Source: an uncultured Lachnospiraceae bacterium | GTDB taxonomy: Bacteria; Bacillota; Clostridia; Lachnospirales; Lachnospiraceae | Assembly: GCA_949893755.1 (NCBI GenBank) | Contig: CATLCV010000003.1 | Location: forward strand, 1 to 64,000 | Direction: 5' to 3' | Length of the DNA: 64,000 nt | Shown: in pieces, positions 17,114 to 26,100 of the stretch | Layout of the letters: every line of letters begins with the position of its first letter | Position numbering within the stretch: the first letter of the stretch is position 1 | Translations under genes and position numbers: made by a program | The notes under the pieces: generated by a model | Databases searched by the model: none | Seen by the model: the letters and a program-made list of their open reading frames with translations, nothing else | What the model was told of the DNA's origin: nothing

Positions 17114-18108
17114 CTCAGCTTTTCCCGTCCTTTCAAAAGAATCTCAATATACGCGTCAAAGTCTGCGTCATTCTGCTTCCGCAGGATTTCGATATATTCC
17201 GGCTTGATGGCGTCCGCCCCCCGGAACGCGCCGCAGATCGCCGTCGCCATAGCCCCGATGGTATCCGTATCGCCCCCCAGGTTGGCGCACATCAGGCACG
17301 CCTTATTGGGATCCTGTGTGTAGTATGCTACGGAAACCGCCGCCGGGACGGATTCGATGATGCATACGCCGGTCCCCACAATATCATAGAGCTTCTGCAT
17401 GAAGGCATCCTCATCATCCGCATACTCCTTCGCAAGCCAAAGCCCGATTTTTGTCCGCTCGCTCAGCCTCGGGCTGTAGCTCTCACAGCCTCTTTGGTAG
17501 CCCAGCTCTTCGATTCCCAAAATGTCTTCTATCACCTTTTCAAAATCATGGTTCACCATGGCCGAGCTGACCCCCATAGCGATCATCGCGGCCCCGGCAA
17601 TGGTCACATCACTGGTATGGGTTGCCCGGGATACTCCATATACGTAGTCCACAAGCTCCTGCTTCTGATCCGGAGTGAAAAGACAGCCGATGGGCGGGAT
17701 CCTCATGGCACTGCCGTTGGAAAGGGCTTTGTCCGTAGGCTTCGTATCCTCGATCCCATCCCGGAAATTGGCAAGCGCGATCTTTGAAGTCGGACCCAGA
17801 ATATTATTTTCCCACGCATTTTCCTTCTCGGCCCATGCGATCATCCGAAGGGCGATGTCCCTGACATCCGGCACGTAATCGGTGGATGCAATGGAATCCA
17901 GAAGGACCAGCGCCTGCCCGGTATCATCCGTAAACTGCCCGTATTCATAATTAAAGGCAACCTCATTTTCCTTCGGCCCGTCCAGAAAACGGTCGATCTT
18001 TTTTCCGAAAAATCTGCGGGCGTGCTCCTTTGCCCACAGCTCTGCCGGCATCCCCATCGCATCGCCCAGCGCCATTCCATACAGCGCTCCTGCAATCCTG
18101 TTCCTCAT
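17110..18108 (-). CDS. ADP-ribosylglycohydrolase family protein (DraG/ARH)
   Basis: A 332-residue enzyme of the DraG/ADP-ribosylglycohydrolase family. It shows the two metal-binding signatures of the fold: GQFTDDTGQ near residue 60 and GGDTDTIGAMATAICGA near 285, with Asp residues for two divalent ions. Members cleave ADP-ribose from arginine on proteins, or hydrolyse free ADP-ribosyl or nucleoside compounds. Start ATG at 18108 after GAAAGGAGAGAAAA, first gene behind a consensus promoter. Being co-transcribed with a PfkB kinase and a PnuC carrier favours metabolism of an N-glycosidic nucleoside over protein de-ADP-ribosylation; this is inference. Confidence 0.87.
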   Translation of the reverse strand: MRNRIAGALYGMALGDAMGMPAELWAKEHARRFFGKKIDRFLDGPKENEVAFNYEYGQFTDDTGQALVLLDSIASTDYVPDVRDIALRMIAWAEKENAWENNILGPTSKIALANFRDGIEDTKPTDKALSNGSAMRIPPIGCLFTPDQKQELVDYVYGVSRATHTSDVTIAGAAMIAMGVSSAMVNHDFEKVIEDILGIEELGYQRGCESYSPRLSERTKIGLWLAKEYADDEDAFMQKLYDIVGTGVCIIESVPAAVSVAYYTQDPNKACLMCANLGGDTDTIGAMATAICGAFRGADAIKPEYIEILRKQNDADFDAYIEILLKGREKLR

Positions 18109-18126
18109 TTTTCTCTCCTTTCATAT

Positions 18127-18176
18127 CAACTTGTTATTACAACATGTATTATAAAATCAACACAACGTATTGTCAA
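18127..18176 (-). promoter_or_regulatory. consensus sigma-A promoter and possible GntR operator
   Basis: On the minus strand TTGACA (18171-18176), 17 bases and TATAAT (18148-18153) form a full-consensus promoter. Just downstream is TTGTAATAACAA with inverted TTGT/ACAA arms, located where a repressor would block RNA polymerase. Confidence 0.75.
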
Positions 18177-18261
18177 TATACTCTTTTACTTTCAGCATTC
18201 CGCATAAATTTTATGCCGGTTGAAGTTTATTAAAAGCTGATTTTTGTGTAACATATACAAA

Positions 18262-18303
18262 AAAATAGAACAAGCGTCTGTTATAGATTGCTTGTCCTAT
18301 TTT
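18262..18303 (-). terminator. intrinsic terminator of the MacB-like ABC operon
   Basis: A 14-base stem AAAATAGGACAAGC / GCTTGTTCTATTTT (one mismatch) is followed on the minus strand by a T-run, TTTTTTTGTAT. It lies 58 bases after the permease stop. Confidence 0.7.
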
Positions 18304-18360
18304 GAATCAAAGATCACACAGCAAAAGCCAAATGTACATCCATTTACAATATGCAAACAG

Positions 18361-20400
18361 CTATTCCTCCTTCGCTGACAGCACCAGGATCGGCGCCGCG
18401 CGGAGATTCCTGTTTATACAGAAGAGTGCCAGAAGCCATACCAGCACCGTTTCGCAGACGGCGATCAGGCCGGCTGTCAGCCATTTATTTTCACTGTTGT
18501 CAGTCTGCAGAAGATCATGTTCCGTACCGCTTCGATCCTGCCGGATCTCTTTTTCTGTACTGCTTCCATCCGCCGGGTTCTCTTTTTCCATACCGCTTCC
18601 ATCCGACTCGCCCGCCGGGTTCTCTTTTTTCGCGATGCCCTCGCCCGGCGAAGACGTTCCTTCCCCTGCGCGTTCCTCTTCCGCCAAGATCCCCTTGGTA
18701 TAAGCCGTACTGAACTCCTCTTCCCCGCTGACGGCTGCCTTCTGCACCGCACGGTCCATCTGCATCCCGATGGCCGCGCCGGCGGTTCCGCAGACGGCCG
18801 TCAGCAGCACAATCCCGCTCAGCAGAGACACGGCACACTGTCTGTTTGTCATGCCAAGGGCGCGTTCCACAGCGGTGCGCCGTCTCTGTTTTAATATCAT
18901 AAAATACATGAGAAACGCGATCGTCGCAAGCAGCAGCGCAAATCCGGCAAAAAACAGCACCGCCGCCACGATCCGGGTATTTTTCATTTTGGAGGCAAAG
19001 GCTTCGTATCCCCCGTCGTCAAATTCGATCTCCAGGAGACTGCTTTCCGGCAGTCTGGAAAATTCCTCCAGAAATCTTGCGGCGGAGCCGTTTTTGATAC
19101 GGAAGGAGGTATTGTATGCCTGCATCGGCCCGCGTCCCACCACATGGTCCTGAAAATCCTCTGTAATGGAATTTTCCGGGACGAAAATCTGATTATTTAC
19201 GAACGCATGAGGATCACTGGTAAGGGCAACCGGATACGAGTAGATGCCGATGATCTCGTATTCGCTCTCCTGGAAGGGCTCCAGCACATTTCCATCGGCG
19301 TCCAGCGCCTCCATATCCAGGCCGCCATTTCCAAGGCCCACCTGGCAAAGAGGATATTGATAGTCCGCGAAATAAAATTGCAGAGGAAAATGATCCCCCA
19401 CCCGGAGGTCATTCTGCTTCGCAAATTTCTGCGGGATCAGGCACACCTTCGCGCCGCTTTCATACTCTGACGGATCGATCTCACGGCCTTCCTCAATCAC
19501 CGCGTCGCCGTCATGAAACGGACGGAGAAGCTGCAGATCGCTGACCGGCGTTACCGGAAGCATGCTTTCATAACATAGTTTCAGCATGCCCGCAATTTTT
19601 TCCCACCGTATGCCTTCTTCCGTCCCGTAAAAGTCTTCGGTCACTTCATACCAGAGCCGGGCCTGATTTTCGTAAAGCCGAAGCGGCATGTATTCCGTTC
19701 CTTCAAAGTCCTCATGCTTATCCGCATTGACCGGATTCATGCTGAGAAATGTGAGATATGTTTTTCCGGCTTCCATGGGTTCCGGCTGCTCTGTCCTGTG
19801 ATCGCAGAAGTAAATCTTTTTTCCTGAAAATGATCCGGATCCCCAGAGCACACGGGTCACTTCCACAGGAATCGGATGATCCGGCACGCAGACACCGGGT
19901 ACATTCGACTCTGGTACATCCGACTCCGGCACATCTGTCCCCGGTGCATCTGCTTTCGCCGCAAACTCTGATACTGCATCCTCCAGTACACGGATTTCCG
20001 CCAGGAAAATGCCGGTGAAGCTTTCATCCGTCAATTCGCCTCCGGTCCGAAGCCCCTCGGAATATGCGCCGAAATACGGGCGCTGCCGGGGTGCGGTGAT
20101 AAAATCAATATCCAGTTTTTCCAGAAGACCCGTTGTCAGGAAATCTCCGTATGTCTCTGTTTCCTGATAAATGTAATCCTGCAGGCCGGCATCCCACCAC
20201 TGCTCCATCACAGTGCTCTGCTCTTTTTGCTCCACCGTGCCGATAGTAACGAAGGTTTCGTCGGCTGCTTTTATTTTTTCCGATATCTCGATCCACAGAT
20301 TCAGCCCTTCCGTAAAAAGCATTGTGCCAAAGAGAAATATCAGACAAAAAAGTCCTGTTTTTACAGGCGTTCGAAAAATTTGTTTCAGACTGTTTTTCAT
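18361..20400 (-). CDS. ABC transporter permease, FtsX/MacB-like
   Basis: A 679-residue permease with one N-terminal membrane segment (residues 13-35), a large extracytoplasmic part, and further membrane segments near residues 480-510, 530-550 and 645-665, the FtsX/MacB arrangement. The final loop before the last segment is low-complexity (ENPAGESDGSGMEKENPADGSS). A second low-complexity run, GTDVPESDVPESNVPG, lies near residue 150. These inserts come from short nucleotide repeats and are unusual for the family. Start ATG at 20400 after GGTGGAGCTTAT. It is the third gene after a permease and an ATPase on the same strand, forming a lipoprotein/peptide or drug efflux type system of unknown cargo. 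Confidence 0.82.
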   Translation of the reverse strand: MKNSLKQIFRTPVKTGLFCLIFLFGTMLFTEGLNLWIEISEKIKAADETFVTIGTVEQKEQSTVMEQWWDAGLQDYIYQETETYGDFLTTGLLEKLDIDFITAPRQRPYFGAYSEGLRTGGELTDESFTGIFLAEIRVLEDAVSEFAAKADAPGTDVPESDVPESNVPGVCVPDHPIPVEVTRVLWGSGSFSGKKIYFCDHRTEQPEPMEAGKTYLTFLSMNPVNADKHEDFEGTEYMPLRLYENQARLWYEVTEDFYGTEEGIRWEKIAGMLKLCYESMLPVTPVSDLQLLRPFHDGDAVIEEGREIDPSEYESGAKVCLIPQKFAKQNDLRVGDHFPLQFYFADYQYPLCQVGLGNGGLDMEALDADGNVLEPFQESEYEIIGIYSYPVALTSDPHAFVNNQIFVPENSITEDFQDHVVGRGPMQAYNTSFRIKNGSAARFLEEFSRLPESSLLEIEFDDGGYEAFASKMKNTRIVAAVLFFAGFALLLATIAFLMYFMILKQRRRTAVERALGMTNRQCAVSLLSGIVLLTAVCGTAGAAIGMQMDRAVQKAAVSGEEEFSTAYTKGILAEEERAGEGTSSPGEGIAKKENPAGESDGSGMEKENPADGSSTEKEIRQDRSGTEHDLLQTDNSENKWLTAGLIAVCETVLVWLLALFCINRNLRAAPILVLSAKEE
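18541..18632. repeat. low-complexity repeat inside permease gene
   Basis: Near-repeated units CCGCCGGGTTCTCTTTTTCCATACCGCTTCCATCCG encode the Glu/Lys/Pro/Gly-rich loop before the last membrane segment of the permease. Length variation here would not disturb the membrane core. Confidence 0.55.
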
Positions 20401-20440
20401 ATAAGCTCCACCAGCCTTTCTGCATACGTTGGTATCAAAT

Positions 20441-20476
20441 TATACTGAGCGGCAGATTTATCTGGTGCTCAGTATA
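20441..20476. repeat. 36-bp palindromic repeat, copy A
   Basis: TATACTGAGCGGCAGATTTATCTGGTGCTCAGTATA folds into a near-perfect hairpin. It includes the stop codon of the ABC ATPase gene. Related copies lie at 28131-28165 and 45652-45687. Confidence 0.65.
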
Positions 20477-21156
20477 TCTTCGGGACTGCTGAGGATCTGC
20501 CCATCCTGAACCTGATATACGACATCCGCCTGCTCTGCGGTTCCCCTGTCATGGGTGACAAGAATTACACAGTAATTTTCCTTTTCCACAAGATTTTTTA
20601 AAATGCGGATGATATTTTCTCCGTTTTCAAAATCCAGGTTTCCGGTGGGCTCATCCGCAAGAATTATCCTTGGAGCGGAAGCAAGAGCCCTTGCGATGGC
20701 CACGCGCTGCTGCTCTCCGCCGCTCAGCATGGCGGGATATTTTTTCCGAAGCTCCTTCGGCAGGCCCACCGCCTCCAGGAGTTCCACGGCCCGCTCCCGG
20801 GCCTGCGCTGTTTTTACCTTGGAAAGCTCCATGGGGTATGTGATATTTTCCTCAATGGTCAGCAGCGGGAAGAGCTGAAAATTCTGGAAAACGATGGACA
20901 GCTTTTCCCGCCGGAGCTTTGCGGTGTCCAGCTCTGCATAAGGCGTTCCGTCATAGAAAATCTCCCCCTGAGTGGGGCGGTCGAGGCCTGCCAGCAGGGA
21001 AAGCAGGGTGGTTTTCCCGCTTCCGGAACGGCCGGTCACCGCGTAAAATCTTCCGGGGGCAAATGTACAGCTGACGTCCCGCAGCGCATGAACCTTCTGA
21101 TATTTTCCCTGATATGTGTAGCTTACATGATCTGCTTTTAAAATATCACTCATCAT
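20458..21156 (-). CDS. ABC transporter ATP-binding protein, LolD/MacB type
   Basis: A 232-residue ABC ATPase. Walker A is GRSGSGKTT (near residue 40), the signature is [15 protein letters not shown], and Walker B is [12 protein letters not shown]. This is the MacB/LolD/FtsE subfamily that drives FtsX-type permeases. Two adjacent ATGs (21156 and 21153) follow AGCGAGGAAAA; the second is better spaced. It lies between two permease genes, so the complete transporter is a heterodimer of permeases with this ATPase. Its stop codon falls inside a 36-bp palindrome. Confidence 0.88.
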   Translation of the reverse strand: MMSDILKADHVSYTYQGKYQKVHALRDVSCTFAPGRFYAVTGRSGSGKTTLLSLLAGLDRPTQGEIFYDGTPYAELDTAKLRREKLSIVFQNFQLFPLLTIEENITYPMELSKVKTAQARERAVELLEAVGLPKELRKKYPAMLSGGEQQRVAIARALASAPRIILADEPTGNLDFENGENIIRILKNLVEKENYCVILVTHDRGTAEQADVVYQVQDGQILSSPEDILSTR

Positions 21157-21176
21157 TTTTCCTCGCTTTTAAAAGT

Positions 21177-21276
21177 TTTCTAACTGTACGGTTGCTGATT
21201 CGACAGGTCATTTTCATTGCAATAAATTGCATGAAAATGGCCTGTCGAATCACAACCGCACAGCTAGAAGATTTTC
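21177..21276. repeat. 100-base palindromic element between ABC genes
   Basis: The left arm CTAACTGTACGGTTG and right arm CAACCGCACAGCTAG enclose a nearly perfect inner stem, TGATTCGACAGG...CCTGTCGAATCA with CATTTTCAT/ATGAAAATG. It contains the stop codon of the upstream permease and ends just before the ATPase ribosome site. It may attenuate or protect the operon mRNA. Confidence 0.7.
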
Positions 21277-22589
21277 ATTGGATTTTCCCGGCTGATCCAG
21301 ATTGCCGGTGCCAGTGTTGTCACGATCCGGATTCCCAGAAATGCCGCCAAAATAAGCAGCCTGTAGTCCCCGCCATGCAAAAAGCCTGTCGCCGGCAGCG
21401 TTTCTGTATACGATGGTATAAACAGCAGAGCCGCCGCGCCGCCCAGCAGGGACAGCACCGTATTTTCGCCAACCAGCTCCGCCGCAATCTGCGATTTCTT
21501 CCTGCCCATGCAGCGCTCCAGGTAGATTTCCTGTTTCCGGTGGCACATGGCGAAAAAAGAGGCCATGGCCGAAATCCCTGTGATCAGCACGAGCAGCGGC
21601 ACCATAAACAGTTTCAGCAGATGGATACTGCTTTTCAGCTGAGAGGCTGTCTGTATAAAAAATCGGTCGTCGATCACCAGTGCATTTCCCGGACGGCCTC
21701 CTATGGACTGCAAATCCGTCTGCGGAAATTTTGCTTTTTCTGCTTTGATTTTCAGGTCATTGAGTGCCATAGGATCCGCTACGGCTCCTTTGGCCGATGA
21801 ATAAAGCAGCTCGGAGCCTGCCTGACGGTATTGTTCGGCCAGCCAGGACAGGGGACACACCAGGTCCGCCGCTTCCAGCGCACTCTCTGGCGCAGTCTGA
21901 TAAAAGCCCGCAATCTCCAGTTCTGCAGATGTGATCTCCACGAATCCGGCGACTCCGTCAAATTCATCGTACAGGGCACGATATAGATTGATATCAATCA
22001 CATCTCCCACCTGCCAGGAAAGCCCCCGCTCCTGAACGTAGCTTTCATTCAGCAGGCACCGCCCGGTACGTTTCACATCCCGGCCGGATGTGCTCCCCGC
22101 CGCTGCGTTAGATAGCTTCCCCGGGGCGGATCCGCACTCCAACAGCGGCCCCTGGCCTGCCTCCTCCGAAAGGATTTCCTCCACCTGCGCCCGTTCCAGA
22201 GAAAATTCCGGCTTCCAGGCATCCATGGACGCCGCCGTATTGGTTCCTGTCAAATGGATGCTGGCCCTTTGTTCCGTATTTTCCGGGCCGAATCCAATAT
22301 TTCCATAACTCTCCGCAGTGACCGTGTAATCCTCCAGCCCCAGCTCCAGAAATAATTCCAGCCGTTTTTCTGTAATGTCAAGCCCTGTCAGCCGGTCCCC
22401 GGTGGAATTGGCAATGGAGGCGGACACAGGGATCTTTTCCCCGAGCGCGGACAGCAGACCTTCATTCTGTTCCAGATTTCCAAAATAGATTCCCACGAAA
22501 AATACCGTCAGAAAGGAAAAGACTGCCAGAATCGCGCTTCTTCCCCGGTTCCTTATCATGTTTAAGAACATCTTTTTTGCTGTGAACAT
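21264..22589 (-). CDS. ABC transporter permease, FtsX-like
   Basis: A 441-residue FtsX-like permease with an N-terminal membrane segment (residues 17-37), an extracytoplasmic domain of about 250 residues, and three membrane segments in the last 140 residues, starting LLKLFMVPLLVLITGISAMASFF. The start is the ATG at 22589 (MFTAKKMFLNMIRNRGRS), preceded by AAAGGAAGGCCCGTC; the track ORF starts 15 codons too early. It is the first gene of a three-gene ABC operon (permease, ATPase, permease). Its promoter was not identified; it is divergent from a small RNA gene whose promoter lies about 55 bases away. Confidence 0.84.
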   Translation of the reverse strand: MFTAKKMFLNMIRNRGRSAILAVFSFLTVFFVGIYFGNLEQNEGLLSALGEKIPVSASIANSTGDRLTGLDITEKRLELFLELGLEDYTVTAESYGNIGFGPENTEQRASIHLTGTNTAASMDAWKPEFSLERAQVEEILSEEAGQGPLLECGSAPGKLSNAAAGSTSGRDVKRTGRCLLNESYVQERGLSWQVGDVIDINLYRALYDEFDGVAGFVEITSAELEIAGFYQTAPESALEAADLVCPLSWLAEQYRQAGSELLYSSAKGAVADPMALNDLKIKAEKAKFPQTDLQSIGGRPGNALVIDDRFFIQTASQLKSSIHLLKLFMVPLLVLITGISAMASFFAMCHRKQEIYLERCMGRKKSQIAAELVGENTVLSLLGGAAALLFIPSYTETLPATGFLHGGDYRLLILAAFLGIRIVTTLAPAIWISRENPMKIF

Positions 22590-22641
22590 GACGGGCCTTC
22601 CTTTCTGCTGATATCTACTTATATATTTAAGCAAACTGCAA

Positions 22642-22670
22642 TTGACATATTTTCAGTTTCCCCGTATAAT
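22642..22670 (+). promoter_or_regulatory. perfect sigma-A promoter of a small RNA
   Basis: TTGACA, 17 bases, TATAAT: a full-consensus promoter on the plus strand with no protein-coding gene in the 180 bases downstream. It drives the RNA at 22677-22850. Confidence 0.85.
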
Positions 22671-22676
22671 AATAAT

Positions 22677-22850
22677 GAAATACAGGCAACGGCGTGTGTC
22701 TGTAAAAGTGTTGAAGTAGGGGAGTGCGCCGGTAAGCATTGCCTTACGGAGCCTGCAAGAGGGGTTATGCAGTGAAACCTCAAACCGGCTTAGGCTGAAA
22801 GGCTGAAGGAAAATGCTTCTAAAAGCTCTGCCAATTGGCAGGGCTTTTGT
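22677..22850 (+). ncRNA. free-standing structured RNA of about 174 nt, class not identified
   Basis: A consensus promoter, a short non-coding body and an intrinsic terminator define an independent transcript. The body is rich in possible pairings: GCCGGT with ACCGGC across about 60 bases, TAAG-CATTGC-CTTA, GAGG with CCTC, AGCCT with AGGCT, and AAGCATT with AATGCTT as an alternative long-range pair. The terminator stem AAAAGCTCTGCC / GGCAGGGCTTTT lies at 22821-22848. Length would suit 6S RNA or another regulatory RNA. I see no 5'-3' closing stem like that of 6S and no SRP or RNase P signature. The start coordinate is inferred from the promoter. Confidence 0.7.
22821..22850 (+). terminator. terminator of the small RNA
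   Basis: A 12-bp stem AAAAGCTCTGCC-AATT-GGCAGGGCTTTT with one G-T pair, followed by GTTGT. Confidence 0.75.
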
Positions 22851-23152
22851 TGTCCCACACGCAGAAAGATCTATTGTCGTTTGTAGTGATATTATACGCC
22901 AGATAAATTTGCCGCAAAATATCATATAATGAGCCGTATAAAAAATCTGCCGCTTCGTTGCTGCGACTGGCTCCAGATTCCAGAAGAGGGCAGATGCAAT
23001 ACACTCTCCTGAAAAAGGAAAAAATTAGTTTGAATACAAAGCAAACTCTGATACAATATGACCGGCTTTCTCCGAAAAAATAATTCCCCGCTAAAGCCGG
23101 CCATTTATTTCCAAAAACAGCAGCCCTGTTCCTACTGTGTATTTCACAGTCT
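22851..23152. other. intergenic stretch with one inverted repeat
   Basis: No gene is supported here. A TTGAAT-N16-TACAAT pair (about 23029-23056, plus strand) and the inverted repeat CCGGCTTT ... AAAGCCGG around 23062-23100 could be a small promoter/terminator pair or the terminator of the BlaR-like gene read on the minus strand. The short track ORFs here have no ribosome sites. Confidence 0.35.
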
Positions 23153-26100
23153 TTATTCCTCATCAAACAATTTCTGCATTTCCTTCTTCGTGATCTCCCT
23201 TAGTTCGGTCACACGGTCTTTTTTATCCCGCACGACTTCCAGATACACAGCTTTCTTTTCCGGGATCGTGTCGTTGGCGTAGACCCAGTGGTCCTTATCG
23301 TAAATGACGGCGACTCCTTTGCCTTGATACGTCCACTCGCTATTTTTCTCGTTGGAAATCTTTACGCCGAGCTTTTCATACTCCTTAGGCAGGCTGGTCT
23401 TTTCGGCATTTGGGTTCCCCTCGGAATATGCGGTTTTGCCTGACGCAGCTCCGGTTTTTGAACCATCCTCAGAGGAAACGGCTGTGCCTGACGCGGCTTC
23501 GGCTTCATCCACATTTCCCTGCTCCGCGGCATAGGCTTCCAGGCTGCCCCGCTCCTTGGCAGGAAATGAGACGATGCTGACGATATCTCCGGAATCATCC
23601 CACCTGATGATACCGGAGCCTTCTTTTACCGCGGCGTCTTCGCTTACAGAGGAATCCGGCAGGCTGCTTTCATTGAACGGGAATACGGAAAAGTCCCTGA
23701 TCTTTCCGGATTTGTCCCGGTTCACGGTGATTCCCAGATCCCCGGATCCCTCTACCAGCCTGGTGTATACGCCTGGTTTTGTCTCGTCTTTAAAATATCC
23801 TACGGTCTGGTCCTTATACATCAGAAAATCCGATTTTTTGTCATAGGACAGGCCGAATTTTTCGTATTCCTCAAATTCCTCACCGATAGAGATCATATAA
23901 GCGGCGCTGTGGTATGGATTGTCTGTGGTGTACTCCGTACCGCTTCCGGCGACGATCTCAGCGCTGTTCTCCTTGCTTCCGCCGGCGGCAGATTTTGATG
24001 CGCCTGCTTCTCCCGCTTCCTTTTCAGTCGCTTCGGCTGCTTTTTCTGCCTGTCTCAAGGCTTCCGCTTCGGCTTCCACCTGTGCAATTGCTTTCTCTAC
24101 GTCTTCCGCAGCCGCTTTCGCCGCTTCTTCCGCAGTATTCACAGCCGTTTCTTCCTGAGCCTCCGCAGTATGCGCCTCAGCATTACCATCTTCCACTTTT
24201 CTCGCAGATACCCCGTTGATCTTTCCTTCCTTATCATAGACAACCTGAATCACAACCTCGCCTTCGTTATCGGCCCACAATGCTCCGCCTTCCTTTTCAT
24301 CGATAAAGAGACGGATCGGAGTTTTGCCCTTGTAGAGCCTGCCCTCAGACGGATCATAGCGGATGCCGTATCTTCCATAATGCTCCTCAAAAAATGTCTC
24401 CCGCTCCAGTTCAGATTCCATAAACCGCAGGCGTTCCTGTTCTTCCTGCATCTGCTCAATCTCCTGGTAAAAGGCGTCTAAATTGTCATAGAACGGTACC
24501 ACTTCCTTTTCTTTTTCCTTGATCTTTTTCTCCCATACAGCGATCTGTTTTTCATTCTCTTCCCACTCCTGGATCGCATCCTCCCGGCCCGCCGCGGCCT
24601 CGATATCCAAATCATAATTCTGATTTATGAGCACATCCATTTCATTTTCAAAGCGCTGGATTTCCAAATATAGACTTTCCATACGCCCCAGCTCGTTATC
24701 TTTTTCTTCTAAAATTCTGTCCAGCTCAGCAATCCGATCCGCAAGCTGTTTCCTGCTGTATCCGGCTATGCTTACATCCGCCGCAGAAACCTCCTGAGAC
24801 CGCAGGGTCGGACTGTACTGTCCTGACTCCTTCAGCGCAGCGGACAGTGATTTTGTTTCCACGCTGCTGTTTGTCTTTGCTTCCTCCGCATCCACGGCCT
24901 CTGCCCGTGGGCCGGCTTCCATAGTCTTTTCCGCTTCCCCATATGATCCGCAGGAGGTGGCGAACAGCAGGGTAATGCCGCACACCAGAGCCGCCGACAG
25001 CCCGTGGACCAGCGGGGAGATCTTCTTTATTTTCATGATCGCACCAATCCTTTCCTCAATCGCATTTTTACTGAAACTATTGCCAAGCGGGAGCAGGCCG
25101 CTCTTCTCCTCTTCCATCTCGATCAGCGCCATGGCGTATGCGGACTTTTCCTCTTCACCGAATCGGCGCACCACCGCTTCGTCGCAGGCCAGTTCCAGAT
25201 CCCGGTTGAAGAAAATGTACATCAGATACACACAGGGGTTAAACCAATGTATGCACAGAGCCGCCGCCATCAGCAGCTTCACCGCCGCGTCAAAATACCG
25301 GATATGCACATATTCGTGCTCCAGAACATATCGGAGTTGAAATCTGTCCCCGCATTTTGTGGATTTTGGCAGTAAAATGACCGGGCGCCAGAATCCGTAT
25401 GACAATGGGGACAGGATCTGGTCCGACTGGCGGATAGACAGTCTTCTCCGCAAAGGATGTGTGCGCTGCCAGTTCTCCAGGAAGCAGTCCTCCATAGGCA
25501 GCGACATCTGAAATTCCCGGCAGCACCGGAAGTAAATCCATGCAAAGGCGATCGTGCAGAGCAGGAAGCCTGCTGCCCAGATTCCCCTTAAAATAGGAAG
25601 CAGCTCTGCGAAACGTTTCGCAAACGATAGTTTTTCCTCTGATACGGAATCCAAAGCTATGGAGGAAGCCTGCTGCCTTCCTGACTGTATGCCAGATGTG
25701 GAATCCGGCTGTGATTCCTCCCCGGACTTTGACTGCGGATCCTGAGCAGCGTTCATCTGTGCTCCGCTTCCTGCACCGGATCTTGACTGCGGTTTCCAGG
25801 CAGGATCCATCTGCGCTCCGGTTCCCGATCCGAACTGCATTCCGGTTCCCTCCCCGAATCCATCCTCCCGGCCCGGCAGGTCCCCGGCACCTCCGGCTAT
25901 ATCTGTACCGTACAGCCAAGATGCGCTGCCAAAACGTGCCGCTCCGCCGGACGGATTTCCTGCGATCATATCTGTAAAATAGCGTACCTGCTCCGTTTCA
26001 GGAACCGCGTTTTGAAGCAGGGTGTATGCGCTCCACGAAGAAGGCACGGAAAATGGGATCAGCAGACGGATCAGGGCGACCGTCCACAGCACCGCAAATG

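Noticed and set aside
20441-20476. Operon terminator inside the MacB-like ABC genes
   Set aside because: The palindrome has no T-run and the downstream permease belongs to the same system; copies elsewhere mark it as a dispersed repeat.
22677-22850. Assignment of the small RNA as 6S RNA
   Set aside because: Size and promoter fit, but I cannot pair the 5' and 3' ends into the long interrupted stem of 6S. Left unclassified.
22653-23282. Several 60-115 codon ORFs around the small RNA
   Set aside because: They overlap a clear RNA gene or a palindromic intergenic stretch and lack ribosome sites or recognisable sequence.
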